Positions 17,201 through 27,444 of a stretch of DNA of 64,000 nucleotides are shown here, piece after piece. The position numbers and the translations under genes are program-made. The notes beneath the pieces were generated by a model, which worked only from the letters and a program-made list of their open reading frames with translations, had not been told where the DNA came from and searched no databases. The stretch comes from an uncultured Lachnospiraceae bacterium (GTDB taxonomy: Bacteria > Bacillota > Clostridia > Lachnospirales > Lachnospiraceae), in assembly GCA_902781505.1 (NCBI GenBank), contig CACZJL010000004.1:1-64000 (forward strand), read 5' to 3'. Each line of letters opens with the position of its first letter. Positions within the stretch are counted from its first letter, which is position 1.

Positions 17201-18082
17201 ATGAAGGACGGCTCTCCCAATTCGGGGACTGACGGCTTATTCTCTTCTTTAAAGAAGGCTTTGAAGAAAAGAAAGAATGAAAATGTAACAGAAGAAGAAA
17301 TTTTAGGGCTGGTGAATGAAGGTCATGAAAGTGGCGTCTTAAAGGAAAATGAAGCTGAGATGATCAGTAACATCTTTGATTTTTCTGAAAAGGTTGCACA
17401 TGAAATCATGACCCACAGAAAGGATATTGAGGCCTTTGATTGTGAATTGACCTTAGAAGAGGCTTTCCAGATTATTGCCAAGGATGGTTATTCAAGATAT
17501 CCGGTCTATGAAGAGGATATCGATAATATCTTAGGAATTCTGCATCTTCATGATCTGATTCATGCATACAGCAATCTGAAGAATCGCGAGAAAACATTGA
17601 AGGAATTAAAAGATCAGGTCTTAATTGAACCGTATTTTATTCCGGAGACAAGAAATATTTCTCTTCTGTTTAAGGAAATGCAGGTTCGTCGTATTCATAT
17701 GGCAGTGGTTGTCGATGAGTATGGCCAGACTGCCGGTATTGTCACCATGGAGGATATCATCGAGGAAATCGTGGGTAATATTCAGGATGAACACGATGAA
17801 GAAGAAGCAGATATCATTAGGCAGAGCGATGAAGTGTATTTCATCAACGGAAGAGCACAGCTTGAAGATATCGGAAAAGAGCTTGGTATCGAGTTTGATG
17901 TAGAGGATATTGATACCTGTAACGGATTTATGACAGATGCCCTCGGAAGGATTCCGAAAAAAGGCGATAAATTTGAGACGGAGTACGATGGATGGAAGTT
18001 TGAAATCCTCGCTGTTAAGGATCGAATGGTCAGTCGGGTAAAGGCAACGAAATTGTCAAAAAATGACGAATTAGATTCTTGA
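17201..18082 (+). CDS. CorC/HlyC-like CBS-domain protein
   Basis: A 293-residue soluble protein of the hemolysin/CorC type without the DUF21 membrane domain. After a basic N-terminus (about 1-35) come two CBS modules (about 65-190, including HEIMTHRKDIEAF and GYSRYPVYEEDIDNILGILH, then MAVVVDEYGQTAGIVTMEDIIEEIVG). A C-terminal transporter-associated domain follows (about 205-290, DEVYFINGRAQLEDI). Relatives are linked to magnesium or cobalt efflux and bind adenosine nucleotides. ATG 17201 is chosen over GTG 17192 because GAGGTG lies 6 bases before 17201. The ilvN promoter overlaps its stop codon. Confidence 0.88.
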   Translation: MKDGSPNSGTDGLFSSLKKALKKRKNENVTEEEILGLVNEGHESGVLKENEAEMISNIFDFSEKVAHEIMTHRKDIEAFDCELTLEEAFQIIAKDGYSRYPVYEEDIDNILGILHLHDLIHAYSNLKNREKTLKELKDQVLIEPYFIPETRNISLLFKEMQVRRIHMAVVVDEYGQTAGIVTMEDIIEEIVGNIQDEHDEEEADIIRQSDEVYFINGRAQLEDIGKELGIEFDVEDIDTCNGFMTDALGRIPKKGDKFETEYDGWKFEILAVKDRMVSRVKATKLSKNDELDS

Positions 18083-18107
18083 CATACCAGTTTCATGTGG
18101 GTACAAT
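18079..18107 (+). promoter_or_regulatory. Promoter of ilvN-ilvC
   Basis: TTGACA 18079-18084 and TACAAT 18102-18107, 17 bp apart. The -35 overlaps the last codons of the upstream CBS gene. No T-box or attenuator-like leader is visible in the short 57-base leader. Confidence 0.75.
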
Positions 18108-18164
18108 AAACAAAGTAACATTTTAACTGTTTAATGTATGAAAGTGATTCAGGAGACTTTAACT

Positions 18165-18656
18165 ATGAGACGTGCAGTATTTTCCATTTTAGTAGAGAAC
18201 TCAGCAGGTGTTTTAAGCCGAGTGGCAGGACTTTTCAGTCGCCGTGGATACAATATTGACAGCCTTACAGTAGGTGAGACTCTCGACCCTAAGTATTCCA
18301 GAATGACTGTTACCACATCCGGTGAGGAAGAAGTTTTAGAGCAGATTGAAAAGCAGCTGAACAAGCTGATTGATGTTAAGGAAATTATCGAACTTCCGGT
18401 TCATGAATCTGTATGCAGAGAACTGATTTTAGTCAAGGTTGAATGCGGAACAGAAAGAAGACAGGATGTTACAGCTATTTCTAACATTTTCCGTGCGAAT
18501 ATTGTAGACGTAGCACAGAATTCTTTAATCGTTGAGCTGACTGGTTCTCAGAGCAAGCTGAATGCGTTTATTGAATTATTACATGGTTTTAAAATCACAG
18601 AACTTGCAAGAACCGGAATTACCGGACTTGCTAGAGGTTCAGCGACTTTAAAATAA
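18165..18656 (+). CDS. ilvN: Acetolactate synthase small (regulatory) subunit
   Basis: A 163-residue regulatory subunit of acetohydroxyacid synthase. The ACT domain is at the N-terminus (VFSILVENSAGVLSRVAGLFSRRGYNIDSL), with valine feedback control expected, and a second ACT-like half follows (about 75-163). ATG 18165 is chosen over ATG 18138 because AGGAG lies 8 bases before it and the protein then begins MRRAVFSILVEN, as in homologues. The catalytic subunit ilvB is not adjacent; ilvC is the next gene, 24 bases on. Confidence 0.95.
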   Translation: MRRAVFSILVENSAGVLSRVAGLFSRRGYNIDSLTVGETLDPKYSRMTVTTSGEEEVLEQIEKQLNKLIDVKEIIELPVHESVCRELILVKVECGTERRQDVTAISNIFRANIVDVAQNSLIVELTGSQSKLNAFIELLHGFKITELARTGITGLARGSATLK

Positions 18657-19700
<1,044 letters not shown>

Positions 19701-19721
19701 TTCTTTTAAATTGATTTATCA

Positions 19722-19752
19722 GGGCTTATGACTTCGGTCATAAGCCTTTTTT
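19722..19752 (+). terminator. Terminator after ilvC
   Basis: GGCTTATGAC/GTCATAAGCC with TTCG tetraloop, followed by TTTTTT. Confidence 0.92.
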
Positions 19753-19846
19753 ACGTTTTTTTAAGAATCGCGGGATTCACTGGTTCGTTCAGACTAATCT
19801 GTGATATACTGTTTAAATTAAAGGCGAATCAGTAAGGGAGGAATTA

Positions 19847-20746
19847 ATGATGAAAAACAAAACCATGGTGAAGGCAGCTCTTGCTACAGTTTTACTTGCA
19901 ATTGCACTGGCAGGCTGTGGCTCGAAGAAGACAGAAGAAAATGCGCAGACTCAGACACAGCAGACGAGTGAAGCGCAGACGCAGGCACCGGCAGAAGCGC
20001 CAACCGAAGCGCAGACAGAAGCACCGACAGAAGAGCAAGAGGAAGAGCCGGCAGTGGTTCCTGCTGCAACACCTCAGACTCCGGAGGAAATTTTAGCTGC
20101 CGAGGCATCGGCTGAAAAGACTGCCTATCTGACATTCGATGACTGTCCGGTGAATCCGGAAACAACAGAATTGCTTGACTGTCTTGATAATTTAGGGGTT
20201 AAGGCAACGTTCTTCTGTATTGCAACACAGCCAAACTGTGATGAGATAATGGCGGATATTGTAAGACGTGGACATACGATTGCAATTCATTCTGTGTCAC
20301 ATGATTACAGTGATATCTATTCAAGCAATGCAGCATTCAGAAATGATGTTCTGTCCATGCAGCAGTTTATTAAAGACGCAACAGGAGTGACAACAAACTT
20401 CTATCGTTTTCCAGGTGGCTCAAGCAATTCGATTCATAAAAAATACGGAGAGGTTTCCATGTCCGGGTGCGTGAACTGGCTTGAGAGTAATGGATTCTCA
20501 TACTGGGACTGGAATGTTTCTTCCGGTGATGCAGATGGAAAGGCATCAAAAGAAGATGTAATCAATAACATTCTGGAAGGATGTGAGTGTAAGACAGAGG
20601 CTGTCATCCTCATGCATTCAAGAAGAGATACAAGAACAACGCTCGAGGCGATACCGGAAGTGGTAGCAGGATTAAGAGAGAGAGGCTTTACAATCCTGCC
20701 ACTGACCGAAAATACAAAACCGGTTCATCACAATCAGTCAGATTAA
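19847..20746 (+). CDS. Lipoprotein polysaccharide deacetylase (NodB domain)
   Basis: A 299-residue secreted lipoprotein. Residues 1-24 form a signal peptide ending in lipobox LAGC (lipidated Cys 24). A flexible Thr/Glu/Gln/Pro/Ala linker spans about 28-85, with repeats of the type PTEAQTEAPTE. The NodB deacetylase domain (about 95-285) follows, with motif 1 LTFDDCPVN, motif 2 IHSVSHDY (His-x3-His metal pair), a YRFPGG motif and a C-terminal LMHSRR motif. Such enzymes N-deacetylate peptidoglycan or other cell-surface sugars. GGGAGG precedes two adjacent ATGs (19847, 19850); either could be used. Confidence 0.92.
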   Translation: MMKNKTMVKAALATVLLAIALAGCGSKKTEENAQTQTQQTSEAQTQAPAEAPTEAQTEAPTEEQEEEPAVVPAATPQTPEEILAAEASAEKTAYLTFDDCPVNPETTELLDCLDNLGVKATFFCIATQPNCDEIMADIVRRGHTIAIHSVSHDYSDIYSSNAAFRNDVLSMQQFIKDATGVTTNFYRFPGGSSNSIHKKYGEVSMSGCVNWLESNGFSYWDWNVSSGDADGKASKEDVINNILEGCECKTEAVILMHSRRDTRTTLEAIPEVVAGLRERGFTILPLTENTKPVHHNQSD

Positions 20747-20751
20747 TTTGC

Positions 20752-20780
20752 TTTAAACTTCAGCGGTTTTCTGCTATAAT
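20752..20780 (+). promoter_or_regulatory. Promoter of the pyrH operon
   Basis: TATAAT 20775-20780 with TGC extension and a weak -35 TTTAAA at 20752-20757, spacing 17. It lies 44 bases before pyrH. Confidence 0.6.
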
Positions 20781-20824
20781 GTTGGACGGAAAGTTTATTA
20801 AACAAAAGCAATTGGAGTTAGATT

Positions 20825-21532
20825 ATGAAAGAACTGAAGAGAGTCATTCTGAAGCTTAGCGGTGAAGCATTAATCGGTGCTAAGAAGGCAGGCTATGATG
20901 ATAAGCTGATTTCTGATATTGCCAGACAGGTTATCGAAATCAGAAAAACAGGAATTGATGTAGGCATTGTAATCGGTGGCGGTAACTACTGGAGAGGCCG
21001 TCAGAATAACAATATCGACCGTACAAAGGCAGACCAGATTGGTATGCTTGCAACTGTGATGAACTGCATTTATGTTTCTGAAATCTTCCGTCATGAAGGT
21101 TTAAAGACAGCCATTCTGACACCATTCCAGGTTGGAAGCATGACAAGTCTTTTCAGCAAGGATCTTGCAAATGAGAAATTTAACAATGGCGAAGTAATCT
21201 TCTTTGCCGGCGGTACAGGCCATCCTTACTTCTCAACAGACACAGGTATTGCACTTCGTGCTGTTGAACTTGACGCAGATGCCATTCTTCTTGCAAAGAA
21301 TATTGATGGTATCTACGATTCAGATCCGGCAGTCAATCCGGATGCAAAGAAGTATGATGAAATCTCCATTCAGGAGGTTGTTGATAAGAAGTTAGGTGTC
21401 ATCGACCTGACAGCTTCTGTAATGTGCATGGAGAACAAGATTCCTCTTATGTGCTTTGCATTAAAGGAGCCAAACAGTATTTTAAACGCTCTGACTGGTA
21501 AGTTCACTGGATCAGTCGTTACCGTAGACTAA
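20825..21532 (+). CDS. pyrH: UMP kinase
   Basis: A 235-residue bacterial UMP kinase of the amino-acid-kinase fold that makes UDP from UMP and ATP, usually as an allosteric hexamer. Visible are [12 protein letters not shown] (phosphate-binding lysine), [24 protein letters not shown], the [13 protein letters not shown] loop that binds UMP and [10 protein letters not shown]. It leads the conserved run pyrH-frr-uppS-cdsA, with a promoter at 20752. GGAG lies before the ATG. Confidence 0.97.
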   Translation: MKELKRVILKLSGEALIGAKKAGYDDKLISDIARQVIEIRKTGIDVGIVIGGGNYWRGRQNNNIDRTKADQIGMLATVMNCIYVSEIFRHEGLKTAILTPFQVGSMTSLFSKDLANEKFNNGEVIFFAGGTGHPYFSTDTGIALRAVELDADAILLAKNIDGIYDSDPAVNPDAKKYDEISIQEVVDKKLGVIDLTASVMCMENKIPLMCFALKEPNSILNALTGKFTGSVVTVD

Positions 21533-21557
21533 AAACGATAATAAGGAGTTTCATAAA

Positions 21558-22112
21558 ATGAGCGCAGATTTAACACAGTTTGAAGAAAAAATGGAAAAGT
21601 CTTTAAATTCCCTTCAGAGCGAATTCAACACAATTCGCGCAGGAAGAGCGAACCCACACGTATTAGACAGCATTCGTGTTGATTATTACGGCACACCTAC
21701 ACCAATTCAGCAGGCTGCTAATATTTCCGTACCGGAGGCACGTATTATCCAGATTCAGCCATGGGATGCTTCCCTGATTAAGGAAATCGAAAAGGCAATT
21801 ATGATTTCTGATCTTGGAATTACTCCAAACAATGATGGTAAGGTTATTCGCCTTGTGTTCCCTGAATTAACAGAGGATCGTCGTAAGGAACTCGCTAAGG
21901 ACGTAAAGAAGAAGGGTGAAAACGCAAAGGTTGCAATCCGTAATGTACGTCGTGATGCAAATGACTTCTTCAAGAAGCAGAATAAGGATAACGAGATTTC
22001 TGATGATGAATTAAAGGATGCTGAAGGCAGTGTTCAGAAGCTTACAGATGACTTCATCAAGAGAATTGATGATGCAATCGATGGCAAGACAAAGGAAATC
22101 ATGACAATTTAA
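21558..22112 (+). CDS. frr: Ribosome recycling factor
   Basis: A 184-residue factor that, with EF-G, splits terminated ribosomes. The family signature [15 protein letters not shown] appears near the N-terminus. The tRNA-shaped two-domain layout is intact, with long helices 1-30 and about 105-184, and [19 protein letters not shown]. It lies 25 bases after pyrH with AAGGAG before its start. A hairpin at 22125 separates it from uppS. Confidence 0.97.
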   Translation: MSADLTQFEEKMEKSLNSLQSEFNTIRAGRANPHVLDSIRVDYYGTPTPIQQAANISVPEARIIQIQPWDASLIKEIEKAIMISDLGITPNNDGKVIRLVFPELTEDRRKELAKDVKKKGENAKVAIRNVRRDANDFFKKQNKDNEISDDELKDAEGSVQKLTDDFIKRIDDAIDGKTKEIMTI

Positions 22113-22124
22113 TTCTAAAGTTTG

Positions 22125-22164
22125 ATCCGTAAGGGTGCCTTTTTTCGGCATTCTTACGGATTTT
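22125..22164 (+). terminator. Hairpin between frr and uppS, weak terminator
   Basis: ATCCGTAAG-GGTGCC pairs with GGCATT-CTTACGGAT around a T-rich loop, followed only by TTTA. It may cause partial termination within the operon. Confidence 0.5.
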
Positions 22165-22180
22165 ACGGATAAGGATGTTT

Positions 22181-22912
22181 ATGGATATTAAGAATGAAAA
22201 GCTAGGACTCGTCATTCCGTCTCATGTTGCCGTGATTTTAGATGGTAATGGAAGATGGGCGAAAAAGCGCCACATGCCTCGTACATACGGACATAAGGCA
22301 GGAGCGGATACGGTTGAGAAAATCCTGCTCGCGGCTGATGAAATCGGAATTAAATATCTGACTGTCTATGCATTTTCCACGGAGAACTGGAAGAGAGACG
22401 TGGAAGAGGTCAGCACCATCATGAATATTTTAAGGGTATACTTACGCTCCTGTGCGACAAAGTCCATGAAGAATAATGTTCGTTGTCGCGTAATCGGTAA
22501 GCGTGATAAGCTGAGCAAGGATATTATCGAGGAAATTGAATACCTGGAAAATACTACGAAAAACAATACAGGTCTGAATTTCACCATTGCCTTAAATTAC
22601 GGTGGTCGTGATGAAATTACACGTGCTGTGCAGAAACTGGCACGGGAAGTGAAAGAAGGAAGACTGAATCCTGAGGATATCACGGAGCAGATGATTTCTG
22701 ACAATCTCGACACCTTCGAGCTTCCGGATCCGGACCTTCTTATCAGAACGAGCGGTGAAGAAAGACTCAGTAACTATCTGCCATGGCAGTTAGCCTATAC
22801 AGAGTTCTATTTTACAGATTGTTTATGGCCGGATTTTGATAAGGATGAGCTGCTTGCAGCTGTTAAAAAATATAATCAGAGGGAACGCAGATTTGGCGGC
22901 GTTTTAAAGTAA
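22181..22912 (+). CDS. uppS: Undecaprenyl diphosphate synthase (cis-prenyltransferase)
   Basis: A 243-residue isoprenyl transferase that builds undecaprenyl diphosphate, the lipid carrier for cell-wall sugars. Signatures are VILDGNGRWAKKR (catalytic Asp and phosphate-binding loop), YGHKAGADTVEKIL, YLTVYAFSTENWKR, LNYGGRDEI, DPDLLIRTSGEERLSNYLPWQLAYTE. ATG 22181 follows AAGGA at good spacing; the ATG at 22175 overlaps that site. cdsA follows after 9 bases. Confidence 0.97.
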   Translation: MDIKNEKLGLVIPSHVAVILDGNGRWAKKRHMPRTYGHKAGADTVEKILLAADEIGIKYLTVYAFSTENWKRDVEEVSTIMNILRVYLRSCATKSMKNNVRCRVIGKRDKLSKDIIEEIEYLENTTKNNTGLNFTIALNYGGRDEITRAVQKLAREVKEGRLNPEDITEQMISDNLDTFELPDPDLLIRTSGEERLSNYLPWQLAYTEFYFTDCLWPDFDKDELLAAVKKYNQRERRFGGVLK

Positions 22913-22921
22913 GGGAGTTTT

Positions 22922-23737
22922 ATGAAAACCAGAATCATCAGTGGAATTGTGCTTGGAATATTGGTAGTGGCAGCGATGTACCTTGGTGGTCCGCTCCTGT
23001 ATCTGTTCTGCGCAGTTGCATCATTTGTCGGTATGTTTGAACTGTACCGTATCTTTGAAATTCAGAATAAAGCGCCCGGAATAATTGGTTACCTCATGGC
23101 ATTTGTTTTTTATTTAAACTTAAGCCGGGGTGGTGACAGACAGATTGAAGCAGTTCTTTTAATTGCCGGCCTGATGGCTTTGATGACTCTTTATGTGCTG
23201 AAGTTTCCTGCATTTAAGACAGAGCAGATTGTAATTGCGTTCTTTGGTGTGATTTACGTGGCAGTTATGCTTTCGTATATCTATCGCTGCCGTATGGAAG
23301 AACTGGGCTTTTATTATTCCTGGATTATCTGGGCAGGAAGCTGGGTCAATGATACCTTTGCCTATTTCACAGGCATGGCTTTTGGAAAGCACAAGATGGC
23401 GAAGGTGCTGTCACCTAAAAAAACCATCGAGGGTGCTATCGGCGGTATTGTAATGACGACCATTATTGCCACGGTATTCGGATATTTTCTGAATACTTTA
23501 GCACATATCGATCAGCCGGAAATGCCGCTTGTATTTATGGCAGCAGGTGCCATCAGTTCTTTGCTTGGAATTATCGGAGATCTGTCCGCTTCTGCAATTA
23601 AGAGAAATCATAATATTAAGGACTATGGAAAGTTAATTCCGGGTCACGGTGGAATCTTAGATCGTTTTGACAGCGTTATCTTTACTGCACCTGCAGTATA
23701 TTGGTCTGTCGCCTTGCTTTCACAGATTTTTCACTGA
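22922..23737 (+). CDS. cdsA: Phosphatidate cytidylyltransferase (CDP-diglyceride synthase)
   Basis: A 271-residue membrane enzyme making CDP-diacylglycerol, the precursor of acidic phospholipids. Around eight membrane segments are visible. The family signature near the C-terminus is present: SASAIKRNHNIKDYGKLIPG then GGILDRFDSVIF. Earlier conserved parts are NDTFAYFTGMAFGKHKMA and LSPKKTIEGAIGG. AAGGGAG before the ATG. dxr begins 12 bases later. Confidence 0.97.
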   Translation: MKTRIISGIVLGILVVAAMYLGGPLLYLFCAVASFVGMFELYRIFEIQNKAPGIIGYLMAFVFYLNLSRGGDRQIEAVLLIAGLMALMTLYVLKFPAFKTEQIVIAFFGVIYVAVMLSYIYRCRMEELGFYYSWIIWAGSWVNDTFAYFTGMAFGKHKMAKVLSPKKTIEGAIGGIVMTTIIATVFGYFLNTLAHIDQPEMPLVFMAAGAISSLLGIIGDLSASAIKRNHNIKDYGKLIPGHGGILDRFDSVIFTAPAVYWSVALLSQIFH

Positions 23738-23749
23738 AAGGAGATATAA

Positions 23750-24901
23750 TTGAAGAACGTTGCGATTTTAGGTTCAACAGGATCAATTGGTACGCAGACA
23801 TTAGATGTAATCTCACAGAGCAACGGGGAGTTAAAGGCAGTTGCGCTTGCAGCAGGTACCAGAGTAAAGGAGCTTGCCACCCAGGCGATTCGGTATGATG
23901 TAAAGCTTGTCTGCATCGGTAAGAAAGAATTAGAAGAAGAGTTAAGAGCACAGCTTAAGGGGACGAACATTCAGGTTGTTTCCGGAATGGAAGGTCTGAT
24001 TCAGGTTGCTGAATTTGAACAGGCAGATATCGTCCTGACAGCAGTTGTCGGCATGATGGGCATCCGTCCTACCATCGCTGCAATCAAAGCGAAAAAGGAC
24101 ATTGCACTTGCCAATAAGGAAACCCTGGTCTGTGCGGGTCACATTATTACAAGACTTGCAAGGGAAAATTGCGTTACAATCTACCCGGTAGATTCCGAGC
24201 ATTCTGCAATCTTCCAGTCTTTACACGGCGAATATCATGCAGAAGTTGAGAAGATTCTTCTCACAGCTTCCGGCGGACCGTTCCGTGGAAAGAAGCTCGA
24301 TGAACTTGTGAATGTTAAGGCCTCTGATGCATTAAAGCATCCAAACTGGGCAATGGGAAGAAAGATTACGATTGATTCCTCAACTCTTGTCAACAAGGGA
24401 CTTGAAGTGATGGAAGCGCAGTGGTTATTTGATGTACCGGCAACGGATGTTCAGGTCATTGTTCAGCCGCAGAGTGTCATTCACTCTATGGTGCAGTTTA
24501 GAGACGGCGGAATCATGGCACAGCTTGGTGCTCCGGATATGAGACTTCCTATCGCTTATGCTCTGTACTATCCACACAGAGCATTGCTTGATTCAGAGAG
24601 ACTTGATTTCTACAAGCTGGCATCCATCAGTTTCGAAAAGCCTGACATGGAGACTTTTAAGGGATTGAAGCTTGCCTATGAAGCTGCCAAAAGAGGCGGA
24701 AATATTCCGACTGCGTTGAATGCGGCCAATGAATATGCGGTTGCGAAGTTCTTAAATGACGAAATCAAATTCCTTGATATTGCGGATATGATTGAATGTG
24801 CGATGAATGAAGCTGAATTTATCGCAGATCCTGACGTAGAAGAAATCCTTGAGACTGAAGCTAAGACCTACGAATTATTAGAAAGGAACTATGCAAAATG
24901 A
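23750..24901 (+). CDS. dxr: 1-deoxy-D-xylulose 5-phosphate reductoisomerase
   Basis: A 383-residue enzyme, the first committed step of the MEP isoprenoid pathway, converting DXP to MEP with NADPH and a divalent metal. Visible are ILGSTGSIGTQTLDV (NADPH binding), ALANKETLVCAG, PVDSEHSAIFQSL (metal ligands), TASGGPFRG and HPNWAMGRKITIDSSTLVNKG. The start is TTG 23750, with AAAGGAG 7 bases before. The last base pairs overlap rseP (ATGA). Confidence 0.97.
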   Translation: MKNVAILGSTGSIGTQTLDVISQSNGELKAVALAAGTRVKELATQAIRYDVKLVCIGKKELEEELRAQLKGTNIQVVSGMEGLIQVAEFEQADIVLTAVVGMMGIRPTIAAIKAKKDIALANKETLVCAGHIITRLARENCVTIYPVDSEHSAIFQSLHGEYHAEVEKILLTASGGPFRGKKLDELVNVKASDALKHPNWAMGRKITIDSSTLVNKGLEVMEAQWLFDVPATDVQVIVQPQSVIHSMVQFRDGGIMAQLGAPDMRLPIAYALYYPHRALLDSERLDFYKLASISFEKPDMETFKGLKLAYEAAKRGGNIPTALNAANEYAVAKFLNDEIKFLDIADMIECAMNEAEFIADPDVEEILETEAKTYELLERNYAK

Positions 24902-26265
24902 TTAATATCATCATTGCAATTCTTCTGATCGGTGTACTGATTGTTTTTCATGAATTTGGACATTTCATCGTTGCCAAGGCAAATGGTGTTGCTGTTCTTG
25001 AATTTGCCATTGGTTTCGGGCCACATTTGATTAAAATCAGAAAGGGCGATACCGATTACTGTATCAATCTGATTCCTCTGGGCGGATATTGTATGATGCT
25101 TGGAATGGATGATGCAGAGACCGGAAACTTTAAGACGTCTGAAGATGAAGACGAAGAGGAGACACCGCTTGAGGCACATAAGCGTGAGCTTGAAGAAAAG
25201 TACGGCTCTGGCGCTTCATTTGCCTCGAAATCAGTCTGGACAAGAATTGCAATCGTTCTTGCCGGTCCGATTGGTAACTTCCTTCTTGCCTTTATTTTAT
25301 CTGTCATCGTAATCGGCAATGTCGGCGTTGATACGGCAGTAATCGATTACGTTGAATCTGGTTCCGTGGCGGAACAGGCAGGAATTGAAGCAGGAGATAC
25401 GATCGTTAAAATGAACGGTTCAAAGGTGAACTTTGAGCGCGATTACAGCTTCTATCGCTATTTCCATGCGTCGAACACTCTGGATCTGACGCTGATAAAA
25501 GCGGATGGTACGGAATATACTGCAACCATCACACCGGAATATCAGAAGAAAAATGCTTATAAGATGGGCGTTACGATTACTTCTGAACGCGAAGTTAGCG
25601 GAGTCGGAATGGATTCGGTTGCTGAAAAGGCCGGAATTAAGACAGGTGATGTCATCACGGCTGTTGACGGCGTGAAGATGGAGACGAACAGCCAGATTAC
25701 CAATGCGGTCAGCCAGTCAGAGGGAAAGGAAATTGCTCTTACAATTCAGCGAGATGGCGAAACTCTCGAAGTTAAGGTAACTCCTGCGTTCCAGGAGACC
25801 ATCGCGTACAACACAGGCCTGACACTCCTAGGCTACCGTGAAAAGGTAAGTCCGGTAAAGGTTCTTTATTATGCCGGTGCTGAGACCGTTTACTGGATGA
25901 AGGCGGTTGGTACGTCTCTTGCAAATATGTTCACAGGACGCGTAGGTGTCAATGATCTCTCCGGGCCGGTTGGAATGGTTGATTCCATCAGCAATCTGGT
26001 AGAGTCATCAAAGCCTGATGGCACGTATTATGTGATTTTAAATGTGTTAAATTATGGCATCATGCTTTCTGCGAACTTAGGTGTTATGAATCTGCTTCCG
26101 ATTCCGGGACTTGATGGCGGTCGCCTGATTTTCCTGATTTTAGAGGTGATTCGAAGAAAGCCGGTTAAAAAGGAGCATGAAGGTGCTGTAACACTGGTTG
26201 GAATGATTCTGATTCTGCTTCTTGCAGGATATGTTCTGTTCCACGATATTTCAAAACTGTTCTGA
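24898..26265 (+). CDS. rseP: RseP-type site-2 intramembrane metalloprotease
   Basis: A 455-residue zinc protease that cuts membrane proteins inside the bilayer, typically anti-sigma factors and leftover signal peptides. The active site HEFGH is at residues 18-22 in the first membrane helix. Two PDZ-like segments follow (around VIDYVESGSVAEQAGIEAGD and GMDSVAEKAGIKTGDVITAV). The third zinc ligand motif LLPIPGLDGGRL lies near residue 400, followed by a last helix. An acidic insert of EDEDEEETP type occurs at about 80-90. Its start overlaps the dxr stop. Confidence 0.95.
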   Translation: MINIIIAILLIGVLIVFHEFGHFIVAKANGVAVLEFAIGFGPHLIKIRKGDTDYCINLIPLGGYCMMLGMDDAETGNFKTSEDEDEEETPLEAHKRELEEKYGSGASFASKSVWTRIAIVLAGPIGNFLLAFILSVIVIGNVGVDTAVIDYVESGSVAEQAGIEAGDTIVKMNGSKVNFERDYSFYRYFHASNTLDLTLIKADGTEYTATITPEYQKKNAYKMGVTITSEREVSGVGMDSVAEKAGIKTGDVITAVDGVKMETNSQITNAVSQSEGKEIALTIQRDGETLEVKVTPAFQETIAYNTGLTLLGYREKVSPVKVLYYAGAETVYWMKAVGTSLANMFTGRVGVNDLSGPVGMVDSISNLVESSKPDGTYYVILNVLNYGIMLSANLGVMNLLPIPGLDGGRLIFLILEVIRRKPVKKEHEGAVTLVGMILILLLAGYVLFHDISKLF

Positions 26266-26272
26266 TGAAAAT

Positions 26273-26300
26273 GGCAGAGTCCTTAACTAAGGTCTCTGCC
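26273..26300 (+). other. Hairpin between rseP and ispG
   Basis: GGCAGAG pairs with CTCTGCC and CCTTA with TAAGG around an AC loop, with no T-run after it. A second small hairpin, GAGTTT/AAACTC with TTTT loop, follows at 26341-26356. They are more likely processing or pausing elements than a full terminator. Confidence 0.45.
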
Positions 26301-26396
26301 TGTAATTTACTTAAGGATAAATGATGATTTCTAAGAGACTGAGTTTTTTTAAACTCTGATCCAAGGGATATCCTCGTGGCTAAAAAGGAGAAAAGT

Positions 26397-27440
26397 ATGA
26401 CAAAGACAGTAAAAATTGGTAATAGGGTAATTGGTGGAGGAAATCCGATTCTGATTCAGTCGATGACGAATACACCGACAGAGGATGTGAGAAAAACCGT
26501 GGAGCAGATTCTTGCTCTTGAAGAAGCGGGCTGTGAAATCATTCGCTGTACAGTTCCGACACCTGAGGCGGCTAAAGCGATTAAGGAAATCAAAAAGTTC
26601 ATCCATATTCCACTTGTTGCAGATATTCACTTTGATTATCGTATGGCGATTGCTGCCATGGAAAATGGTGCAGATAAGATTCGTATCAATCCGGGTAACA
26701 TCGGCTCTGCAGATAAGATTCGTGCCGTTGTGGAATGTGCAAAGGAAAGAAACATTCCGATTCGAGTTGGCGTAAACTCAGGCTCACTTGAGAAGGAACT
26801 GGTTGAAAAGTACCATGGAGTTACAGCAGAGGGACTTGTGGAAAGTGCACTTGATAAGGTACGTATTATCGAAGACATGGGGTATGACAATCTTGTTATC
26901 TCTATTAAGTCCTCTGATGTTTTAATGTGTGTTAAGGCACATGAACTGATTGCAACTAAGACAGACCATCCGCTTCATGTTGGAATTACCGAGTCCGGAA
27001 CGATTTTCTCCGGAACTATCAAGTCCTCCATCGGACTGGGACTGATTCTGCATCAGGGAATCGGTGACACCATCCGTGTCTCCTTAACGGATGACCCAAT
27101 CAATGAAGTAAAGGCCGCAAAGATTATATTAAGAACGTTAGGCTTAAGAAAGGGCGGAATTGAAGTTGTTTCCTGTCCTACCTGCGGCAGAACAAAGATT
27201 GATCTGATTGGCCTTGCCAAACAGGCAGAAAGCCTTGCGTCAAACTATGATTATGACCTGAAGCTTGCTGTTATGGGCTGCGTGGTAAATGGCCCTGGAG
27301 AAGCCAAGGAAGCGGATCTTGGTATTGCAGGCGGAGACGGCTGCGGTGTTTTGATTAAGCACGGAGAAGTAGTGAAAAAAGTGGCAGAAGAGGATCTTCT
27401 TTCCGCTTTGAAATATGAATTAGATCACTGGAAAGAGTAA
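26397..27440 (+). CDS. ispG: 4-hydroxy-3-methylbut-2-enyl diphosphate synthase
   Basis: A 347-residue [4Fe-4S] enzyme of the MEP pathway that turns MEcPP into HMBPP. The TIM-barrel part shows PILIQSMTNTPTEDV, VADIHFDYRMA, KIRINPGNIG and VGITESGT. The iron-sulfur ligands are the cysteines in SCPTCGRT and near AVMGCVVNGPGEAKEADLG. ATG 26397 is chosen; the longer frame to GTG 26376 would overlap the AAAGGAG site. With dxr here and ispH at the end of the window, three MEP genes are covered. Confidence 0.97.
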   Translation: MTKTVKIGNRVIGGGNPILIQSMTNTPTEDVRKTVEQILALEEAGCEIIRCTVPTPEAAKAIKEIKKFIHIPLVADIHFDYRMAIAAMENGADKIRINPGNIGSADKIRAVVECAKERNIPIRVGVNSGSLEKELVEKYHGVTAEGLVESALDKVRIIEDMGYDNLVISIKSSDVLMCVKAHELIATKTDHPLHVGITESGTIFSGTIKSSIGLGLILHQGIGDTIRVSLTDDPINEVKAAKIILRTLGLRKGGIEVVSCPTCGRTKIDLIGLAKQAESLASNYDYDLKLAVMGCVVNGPGEAKEADLGIAGGDGCGVLIKHGEVVKKVAEEDLLSALKYELDHWKE

Positions 27441-27444
27441 ATTT

